Assembly (NCBI GenBank): GCA_002373205.1
Contig: DFJV01000078.1
Location: forward strand, 1 to 10,617
Direction: 5' to 3'
Source: Treponema sp. UBA3662
GTDB taxonomy: Bacteria; Spirochaetota; Spirochaetia; Treponematales; Treponemataceae
Length of the DNA: 10,617 nt
A model generated the notes under the pieces. It had not been told where the DNA came from. It searched no databases and was given only the letters and a program-made list of their open reading frames with translations. Every line of letters begins with the position of its first letter. The stretch's first letter is position 1. Shown here in pieces: positions 6,411-10,617 of this stretch. The translations under genes and the position numbers were made by a program.

Positions 6411-6512
6411 CCGGACAAAACTTTGCGTCACCCGCTTTCCAGGGCTCCGCCTCCCGGCTCCGGCCCGCCTCCGGCGGTCTTGCCTACGGCAACCCTTCCA
6501 ATCGGGCGTAGG
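6411..6512 (-). repeat. structured dispersed repeat, copy B
   Basis: Read on the minus strand from 6512: CCTACG, P1 CCCG (6506-6503), ATTGGA (6502-6497), P2 AGGG (6496-6493), hairpin TTGCC-GTA-GGCAA (6492-6480), hairpin CCGCC-GGA-GGCGG (6477-6465), hairpin GGC-GGA-GCC (6451-6443), which overlaps P2, then CCCT (6444-6441), GGAAAG (6440-6435), P1 closing CGGG (6434-6431). The tail TGACGC..AGTTTTGTCCGG aligns with TGACGC..AGTCTGACCGG of copy A. Orientation is opposite to copy A, so the two copies face each other across uvrB. Confidence 0.72.
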
Positions 6513-6544
6513 TTGGTGCGGCTTCGCTTTGCAAAGACTTTAAT

Positions 6545-6574
6545 TTGACTTTTGCCTTTGAGCATTCTTATAAT
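6545..6574 (+). promoter_or_regulatory. sigma-70 promoter of the degraded vapB-like gene
   Basis: TTGACT, 18-bp spacer, TATAAT, about 29 nt before the ATG at 6604. A strong Shine-Dalgarno (GGAGGT, 6593-6598) sits between. The promoter and RBS look intact although the genes are broken. Confidence 0.75.
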
Positions 6575-6603
6575 ATAAGTAGCTTCATAAACGGAGGTAA
6601 ATC

Positions 6604-6856
6604 ATGCTGGCAGTAAACGGTTATTATGACGGCAATGTCTGTTTAGTAAAAGAAAAATTTTCGCAAAAGCCCCAGAAAGTTATAATCACTTTCTTAAATG
6701 AGGATATCATACCGGAAGAAAAAAAAAGAATTTTCAGAAGAAGAAAAGCTTAAGGCCTTGGAGGAAGTTCAAGAGTTATGGAAAAATCACGACAATTCAA
6801 TGTCCGTAGATGAATATGTCCGCAATATGTGCAAGGGGCGGCAGTTTGATATTTGA
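6604..6856 (+). pseudogene. frameshifted VapB-like antitoxin gene
   Basis: From ATG 6604 the frame gives 49 residues (MLAVNGYYDGNVCLVKEKFSQKPQKVIITFLNEDIIPEEKKR..., ending at TAA 6751-6753). The start 'MLAVNGYYDG..V.L.EK.....QKVIITFL.E' is a familiar type II antitoxin N-terminus. A run of nine A lies at 6719-6727. Reading it as eight A restores a continuous frame: ...PEEKKEFSEEEKLKALEEVQELWKNHDNSMSVDEYVRNMCKGRQFDI, stop TGA 6854-6856. The recovered 'SVDEYVR.MRKGRxFDI'-type tail is what VapB antitoxins show just before vapC. One inserted A therefore explains the break. Transcriptional or translational slippage on the A-run could still make some full product. Function in the intact family: neutralise VapC and autorepress the operon. 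Confidence 0.82.
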
Positions 6857-6869
6857 CAGTGATCTTTTG
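6846..6869 (+). pseudogene. 5' remnant of a vapC (PIN-domain toxin) gene
   Basis: TTG at 6846 overlaps the 3' end of the vapB frame, the usual antitoxin-toxin arrangement, and encodes L-IFDSDLL. This is the first strand of a PIN-domain ribonuclease with its first catalytic Asp (family pattern M-I-F-D-T/S-D-x-L). After codon eight the similarity stops abruptly. The frame runs on to about 7019, but it reads antisense to the 3' end of the 6880-7437 gene and looks like noise (PRPIKLGPAENCRW...). The rest of vapC appears deleted, with a junction near 6870. Confidence 0.65.
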
Positions 6870-6879
6870 CCACGCCCCA

Positions 6880-7437
6880 TCAAGTTGGGGCCAGCTGAAA
6901 ATTGCCGGTGGCTGCGTGGTACAAGACGTCTATGGCGTAAATGGCACCCAGGGCAAAGCTTATGCAGAGGAAGGCAGGTTTGGAAAGCCTTTTCTTTACT
7001 GACAAGACGAAGGGCATGACACCATAAATTAGAAGCAGGGCAAAGAAGCAGAAGATTGCGGCAGACCTAAAGCAGACGTAGCCGTCCAAGTTCAGGAAGT
7101 TCCAGGGTTCGGTGGTGTAGTCCCAGAGGCGCAGATTCATAACTTTTAGCAAAAAGAGCCCGGTAAAGTATTCAAGTATTGCAGCGGCAATGCCTCCTGT
7201 AAAAAAGACGAGGACAGGGTGCTTCTTTAGCGGCCAGCAGGTAAAAAGCATCAAAAGTCCGCCGAATCCATAAACCGGAATCCAGGGGCCAAGGGATGTT
7301 CCGCGGTTAATCCAGCGGCCTACGGCTATGCGGTAGAAAATCAGTTCGTAGATCCAGCCCCCGGCCGCGCAAAAAACCATCACTAAGACAAGGATTGCCA
7401 CGCTTTCGGTGACAGAGCGTTTTTCTTTTTCTTCCAT
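6880..7437 (-). CDS. multi-pass membrane protein, PF06541-type 'putative ABC transporter permease' family
   Basis: 185 residues from ATG 7437 (MEEKEKRSVTES...). A TTG at 7464 would add nine residues, and neither start has a clear Shine-Dalgarno. After TM1 (about 11-30), GGWIYELIFYRI...GRWINRGTSLGPWIPVYGFGGLL matches the hallmark 'GW.yE.......NRG.l.GP..PiYG.G' of the family annotated as putative ABC-transporter type IV (CmpB-like). Four to five further hydrophobic segments follow: LLMLFTCW, VLVFFTGGIAAAILEYFTG, SAAIFCFFALLLIYGVMPFVLS and FLCISFALGAIYAIDVLY. No ATPase gene is adjacent, so the transporter label is only the family name. The stop codon lies about 10 bp from the vapC deletion junction. 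It may be read through from the 7944-8807 gene on the same strand, across the hairpin array. Confidence 0.75.
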   Translation of the reverse strand: MEEKEKRSVTESVAILVLVMVFCAAGGWIYELIFYRIAVGRWINRGTSLGPWIPVYGFGGLLMLFTCWPLKKHPVLVFFTGGIAAAILEYFTGLFLLKVMNLRLWDYTTEPWNFLNLDGYVCFRSAAIFCFFALLLIYGVMPFVLSVKKRLSKPAFLCISFALGAIYAIDVLYHAATGNFQLAPT

Positions 7438-7588
7438 AATATTAATTTCGGTTGGCAAAAGCAATTACACAACACTTTCAACTTTTCTTTTTTTGCGGCA
7501 GCTTTTTATGCAACATCTTGCCTGAAATCCATGCCGTGCTTGTTTTGAAGACTGGTATTTTGTGGCGTAGCAGCTCAGGGGGACGGTT

Positions 7589-7780
7589 GCGAGCTACCGA
7601 GTTACTTCGTAACTCGCGGATTTATTTGCTAACACCAATCAGCCTTGGGGCGTTGTCCGCTTACGCTACCGAGTTTCTGCGAAACTCGCGGAATTGTCTG
7701 TTAACACGCACCAATTATAGCAGGCGTTGTCCACTCGCTTCGCGAGCTACCGAGTTACTTCGTAACTCGCGGATTTATTT
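7589..7780 (-). repeat. tandem array of three triloop-hairpin units
   Basis: Three units each carry an 8-bp perfect stem: CGAGTTAC..GTAACTCG at 7598-7616, CGAGTTTC..GAAACTCG at 7670-7688 and CGAGTTAC..GTAACTCG at 7751-7769. Unit 2 differs at one base pair, changed on both arms. On the minus strand the loops are GAA, GCA, GAA. Units 1 and 3 (7589-7655 and 7742-7808) are near identical, about 65 of 67 bases, with period 153. Unit 2 lies between them and is more diverged. A second hairpin, CTCGC-GAA-GCGAG on the minus strand, is at 7734-7746. Together with 7808-7886 it fills the 7438-7943 gap. No gene is seen there. Confidence 0.8.
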
Positions 7781-7807
7781 GCTAACACCAATCAACCTTG
7801 GGGCATT

Positions 7808-7886
7808 GCGGGGCTTTGCAAAGAGACTGCCCCGCAGAGGGGGTAGCACGCAACGAAGTGCGGGCGCAGGGGGAGACTTACCCCTC
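7808..7886. repeat. GC-rich palindromic intergenic element
   Basis: GCGGGGC (7808-7814) pairs with GCCCCGC (7829-7835). GGGGTA (7840-7845) pairs with TACCCC (7879-7884), enclosing a smaller hairpin GCAC/GTGC (7846-7849 / 7858-7861). It directly follows the 7589-7780 array and is much more GC-rich than the neighbouring genes. No T-run is placed for termination in either direction. Confidence 0.5.
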
Positions 7887-7943
7887 CTTGCGTAACAGAT
7901 GCATGGGAACTCGCAGCGTAGCTTCAAGCGGACTTCCCCCACC

Positions 7944-8807
7944 TTACTGATTGACATTCCCCTTTTCCTCGGATTCCCTCTGCTTTCTCGCAAGTTCAAG
8001 CTGCTGATCCTGCCATGCAAGGGTCTGCTTCCACTCTTCCTCTTCCTGCTGCTTTTTAAGGGCGCGCTTCTTTTTTCCAAAGATGTCCAACAGGTCTATG
8101 ATGACAAGCAAAATGAAAAATGCCGCTGCAAGTCCAAGCAAGAATGAAATTAGGCTTTTGCCTCCTGCATAAGAAGCTATGAGGGTTTTCTTGTTGCCGC
8201 AAACCATGGAGCTAAAGCCCCCAACCCCCGAAACGCTAGCCTTGCGGTCTCCAAGGGAAGCTACAAACGTAAATTTTGCATCAGGATCTATGCATGAGTA
8301 GTGGTATTCCAAAGTATTAGAGTGCCTCCTTCTTGTTACAAAAGGTCCGGACATGGCTTCTTTTATGCCAAGCAGTTCCGTTTCCTTGTCAAAGAAGAGG
8401 TGGCCGCATGCCTTTCCTTCCCGCTGATAGACATGATTTAACTTACCGTCGCTGCCCTTTTCAAAGCAGGTTACGCTAATACAGATGTATTTTCCGCCCA
8501 TATATTCAGCCGGGTCTGATACGGGTATATAGGCAGGAAACTCATAGTTGCTTATAAGGTACTGTTTTTCTTCCGCCGCATTTACGGCTTTTAGAATCTG
8601 CTCAGTTGTGGTAAGTTCCGGCAGGGCATTCAAAAGCTTCTTGTATTCATTACGCTGCTTTGACACCTTCCTGGAAAGGGCAAGGCTGGCTGCAATCAAG
8701 ACACAGGCGGTAACAATGCAGAATATGTTGGATTTCTTAAAAATCTTGCCGGAATTCTCCTGATTGTTACCATTTTTTTTCTGGGCATTTTTTTTCTGGG
8801 CACACAT
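7944..8807 (-). CDS. two-TM membrane protein with extracytoplasmic domain and charged cytoplasmic tail, function unknown
   Basis: 287 residues from ATG 8807, chosen because AGGAGG lies about 7 nt upstream. The open frame continues further upstream, but only through promoter-like intergenic DNA. The N-terminus is Lys/Asn-rich, then TM1 (about 28-45, IFCIVTACVLIAASLAL), an external domain of ~175 residues with several Cys and EYMGGKYICISVTCFEKGSDG, TM2 (SLISFLLGLAAAFFILLVIIDLLDIF) and a ~45-residue charged, coiled-coil-like tail (KKKRALKKQQEEEEWKQ...). Positive-inside rules put both ends in the cytoplasm. The two-TM-with-intervening-domain layout recalls GIDE/MUL1-like proteins, but the similarity is weak and I do not assign it. 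It is divergent from the secreted FGE-like gene, with 172 bp between starts. Confidence 0.75.
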   Translation of the reverse strand: MCAQKKNAQKKNGNNQENSGKIFKKSNIFCIVTACVLIAASLALSRKVSKQRNEYKKLLNALPELTTTEQILKAVNAAEEKQYLISNYEFPAYIPVSDPAEYMGGKYICISVTCFEKGSDGKLNHVYQREGKACGHLFFDKETELLGIKEAMSGPFVTRRRHSNTLEYHYSCIDPDAKFTFVASLGDRKASVSGVGGFSSMVCGNKKTLIASYAGGKSLISFLLGLAAAFFILLVIIDLLDIFGKKKRALKKQQEEEEWKQTLAWQDQQLELARKQRESEEKGNVNQ

Positions 8808-8920
8808 AAAGTTCCTCCTAAGATGCAAATACGTATAATACCACCAGTATAGCGCACACTTTTTTTTTGTATAGCAAGGCATTTTTACTGAGGCATTTTT
8901 TACCAATACTTGACTTTTAC

Positions 8921-8949
8921 TTGACAGAGGCAAAAACGCGAACCATAAT
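8921..8949 (+). promoter_or_regulatory. sigma-70 promoter of the FGE-like gene
   Basis: TTGACA (8921-8926), 17-bp spacer, CATAAT (8944-8949), about 30 nt before ATG 8980, with GGAGG as Shine-Dalgarno. A second TTGAC starts 11 bp upstream (8910), making TTGAC-n6-TTGAC, a direct repeat one helical turn apart that could serve as an operator half-site pair. Confidence 0.7.
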
Positions 8950-8979
8950 TTAGTGTATTCAACACAACGGAGGTTTTTC

Positions 8980-9900
8980 ATGAAAAAACATTTGATTCAG
9001 CTTGGCGCATTGTGCATGACGCTAACACTAGCCCTCGCTTCTACTGCCTGGGCTCAGAACAAGGACGACTTTGTGCTTGTGGAAGGCGGCACTTTTACAA
9101 TGGGGCATGAGGAGCCACACCAGATAAAGTACATGCTTCCGCATGAAGTAACCCTTACCGAAAGCTTTTACATGTGCATTCATGAGGTAACAAACAAAGA
9201 GTATGAAGAAGTGATGAAAAAAAATCCTTCAAAATTCAAGGGAGACAATCGTCCTGTTGACCAGATTTCTTGGTATGATGCCATTGAATACTGTGTGCAG
9301 CGCAGCCTGAATGAGGGACTTACCCCGTGCTACAAGGGCAGCAGAAAAAACGGCTACACTTGCGACTTTAGCGCAAACGGCTACAGGCTTCCCACCGAAG
9401 CAGAATGGGAATACGCAGCCCGTGGCGGAAAAAAGGATGCACTGGACACGGACTACAGCGGAAGCGATGACATTGACCGTGTTGCTTGGTACGAAGACAA
9501 CAGCGGGAACAAGACACACAATGTAATGACTAAAGCACCCAACGAACTGGGCATATACGACATGTGCGGGAACGTAAAGGAATGGTGCTGGGACGCATGG
9601 GAACGCCTTGATGATCCAAGTAGCGTAACGAACCCAACCGGCAGGAGCAAAATCGACAAAGACACATTTTTCATTTTACGTGGCGGTGAATATGATGATG
9701 AACCAGAGTACTGCACTGTATTTGACCGTAGCGATGATGCCCCAAACCGTGACGTAATAGGCTACGGTTTACGCGTAGTGCGCACCGCAAGCAAGGCAGA
9801 CCTGGAGGCCGCACAAGAAGCCGAAAAGCCTTCTGAAGCAAAAAAGGCAAGGCCTGCACTAAAAAACAAAAGAGCACAAGGCAGGGCAAAAAGAAAGTAG
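8980..9900 (+). CDS. secreted formylglycine-generating-enzyme (SUMF1/FGE-sulfatase) domain protein
   Basis: 306 residues from ATG 8980; GGAGG 7 nt upstream supports it over the ATG at 8953. A signal peptide MKKHLIQLGALCMTLTLALA ends in AWA with probable cleavage after residue 25, so the protein is exported. The FGE-sulfatase domain follows: FVLVEGGTFTMG (31-42), EVTNKEYEEVM (69-79), RPVDQISWYDAIEYC (91-105), YRLPTEAEWEYAARGG (135-150), NELGIYDMCGNVKEWCWD (188-205), ILRGGEYDD (232-240) and GLRVVRTA (263-270). True FGEs oxidise a sulfatase Cys to formylglycine, but many bacterial proteins with this fold have other roles. Here the usual 'RGGSW' is RGGEY, the arginine-rich stretch after it is replaced by EYCTVFDR, and no sulfatase gene is in the window. 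Enzymatic function is therefore doubtful. The C-terminal ~36 residues are an Ala/Lys/Arg-rich basic tail outside the domain. Confidence 0.85.
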   Translation: MKKHLIQLGALCMTLTLALASTAWAQNKDDFVLVEGGTFTMGHEEPHQIKYMLPHEVTLTESFYMCIHEVTNKEYEEVMKKNPSKFKGDNRPVDQISWYDAIEYCVQRSLNEGLTPCYKGSRKNGYTCDFSANGYRLPTEAEWEYAARGGKKDALDTDYSGSDDIDRVAWYEDNSGNKTHNVMTKAPNELGIYDMCGNVKEWCWDAWERLDDPSSVTNPTGRSKIDKDTFFILRGGEYDDEPEYCTVFDRSDDAPNRDVIGYGLRVVRTASKADLEAAQEAEKPSEAKKARPALKNKRAQGRAKRK

Positions 9901-10054
9901 AGTCCATAATCATTCTGGACGCTACAATAGGCTAAAAGCAACCCGGTAAGCCATGTCGGTGCAGCTTGCTTTGTTTTGCAAACTTGCAGTGCCCAAACGC
10001 AGGAATCCCAGAAGATAGGCTAAAAAATTAAAGTCTTTTGGAGCACATTCCTCT

Positions 10055-10163
10055 GTAAAACTGCCCCTTCGGGGGCTCTTCGTGTTACGGGCTTTCCGGG
10101 GCTTGCCCTCCCGGCCGGTACCCTTCGGGTACGCACTCCGTGCCCCCTCCAATCCCGGCTAGG
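10055..10163 (-). repeat. structured dispersed repeat, copy C
   Basis: On the minus strand from 10163: CCTAGC, P1 CGGG (10157-10154), ATTGGA (10153-10148), P2 GGGG (10147-10144), hairpin GCAC-GGA-GTGC (10143-10133), hairpin GTACCC-GAA-GGGTAC (10132-10118), a third small hairpin GGGC-AA-GCCC overlapping P2, P2 closing CCCC (10101-10098), GGAAAG (10097-10092), P1 closing CCCG (10091-10088). The tail carries CCCC-GAA-GGGG and ends CAGTTTTAC. P1 is CGGG/CCCG here but CCCG/CGGG in copies A and B, so both sides changed together. The stretch before it, 9901-10054, shows nothing I can name. Confidence 0.75.
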
Positions 10164-10168
10164 TTGCG

Positions 10169-10200
10169 CCAAAAAAAATCCATCCGTGGATTTTTTTTGG
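10169..10200. repeat. perfect 14-bp inverted repeat with 4-nt loop
   Basis: CCAAAAAAAATCCA (10169-10182) and TGGATTTTTTTTGG (10187-10200) are exact reverse complements around TCCG. The A/T runs sit inside the stem rather than after it, so this is not a standard terminator, although a T-rich 3' arm could act weakly in both directions. It abuts copy C and opens the tandem array that follows. Confidence 0.75.
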
Positions 10201-10617
10201 ATTGCAGAATCGCTTCGCAATTCTGCACGCGCTAATTCGCCATCCATGGCTCTATATTCCTTGGCAAGAAAGGGCTAAATTCCCTCATTGGCTCTATAAT
10301 AATTGGCAAGTAAGAGTAAAATCCCTCCGTGTTTTTTATTGCAGTACCCTTTCGCTGTTCGGCATGCTGCTAAGCCGCCATCCGTGGTTCTTTAATTCTT
10401 GGCAAGTAAGAGCAAAATCCCTCCGTGGATTTTTTCAGGGATTGCAGTACCCCTTCGCAATTCTGCAGGTTGCTAAGCCGCCATCCGTGGTTCTTTAATT
10501 CTTGGCAAGTACGGAGAAAAAAACATCCATTCGTGGCTATACACTCATTGGCAAGCACGGGTAAAAAATATTCGCATTTGTGTCAGATTTTTAATTTCTT
10601 CTGCATATATATAGTAT
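10201..10617. repeat. imperfect ~100-bp tandem repeat array
   Basis: A 41-base stretch (10368-10408) recurs exactly at 10471-10511, period 103. A 29-base stretch at 10303-10331 recurs at 10399-10427 with one mismatch, period 96. More diverged units lie on both sides, sharing CCATCCGTGG-like, TTGGCAAG and TTGCAG..TTCGC..TTCTGCA motifs. At 10204-10226 the last motif forms, on the minus strand, a 10-bp stem (one wobble) closed by GAA. The 98-residue open frame across the array is a translation of the repeat and is not called. From about 10565 the sequence becomes A/T-rich without a recognisable gene. Confidence 0.8.

Noticed and set aside
4078..6512. Composite transposon carrying uvrB
   Set aside because: The flanking copies are strongly diverged in primary sequence, no transposase is present, and uvrB is a core gene with its own promoter.
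7621..7780. Integron attC sites (GCTAAC and GCGTTG motifs near palindromes, since a treponemal integron is known)
   Set aside because: The motifs do not fit RYYYAAC/GTTRRRY core pairs, the genes around are not cassette-like, and no integrase is present.
10202..10498. 98-residue plus-strand open frame in the tandem array
   Set aside because: It lacks a convincing start context, its protein is just the DNA repeat translated, and the opposite strand is equally open.
10303..10511. CRISPR array
   Set aside because: Repeat units are long and uneven, the sequence between the exact parts is itself repetitive rather than unique, and no cas gene is present.

Overview
The window (about 10.6 kb) looks like chromosomal DNA of a spirochaete, most likely a host-associated Treponema. 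This is inferred from the spirochaetal-style lipobox in the lipoprotein at 2714-3475, the solo and broken antitoxin genes, the zinc-type L28 and the general feel of the U32 and UvrB proteins. It is not proved. The core genes (U32 protein, L28, UvrB) are ordinary. The gaps between them are crowded with hairpins and repeats, and these hold the most interesting signals.

Layout: (1) 1-1968, plus strand: the tail of an alpha/beta-hydrolase, then a U32-family Fe-S protein carrying a seven-unit hexapeptide repeat insert. (2) 1969-2357: palindromic repeat mosaic and the rpmB terminator. (3) 2358-3982, minus strand: rpmB (L28), a small lipoprotein and an orphan antitoxin-like protein, each with a recognisable promoter. 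(4) 4078-4211: structured repeat copy A. (5) 4255-6255, minus: uvrB. (6) 6411-6512: structured repeat copy B on the minus strand, so uvrB is bracketed by inverted copies. (7) 6545-6869: a dead vapBC-like module, with promoter and RBS intact, the antitoxin frameshifted in an A-run and the toxin cut off after eight codons. (8) 6880-7437, minus: a PF06541-like membrane protein. (9) 7589-7886: tandem hairpin array. (10) 7944-8807 (minus) and 8980-9900 (plus): a divergent pair, a two-TM membrane protein and a secreted formylglycine-generating-enzyme-like (FGE-sulfatase) domain protein. (11) 9901-10617: structured repeat copy C, a perfect 14-bp inverted repeat and an imperfect ~100-bp tandem array.

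Best candidate for something undescribed: a dispersed ~100-130-nt element present three times (4078-4211 plus; 6411-6512 minus; 10055-10163 minus). Each copy starts CCTA(G/C)(C/G), then has a 4-bp stem, ATTGGA, a second 4-bp stem, two or three small hairpins, the second stem closed, GGAAAG, and the first stem closed. Both stems differ between copies but remain complementary (outer CCCG/CGGG versus CGGG/CCCG; inner ATGG/CCAT, AGGG/CCCT, GGGG/CCCC). That is compensatory change around an invariant internal loop. The hairpins inside these copies, and those in the unrelated 7589-7780 and 10204-10226 repeats, nearly all end in a C(GNA)G triloop on one strand. GNA triloops are known to give unusually stable DNA mini-hairpins. 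I could run no search, so novelty is untested.
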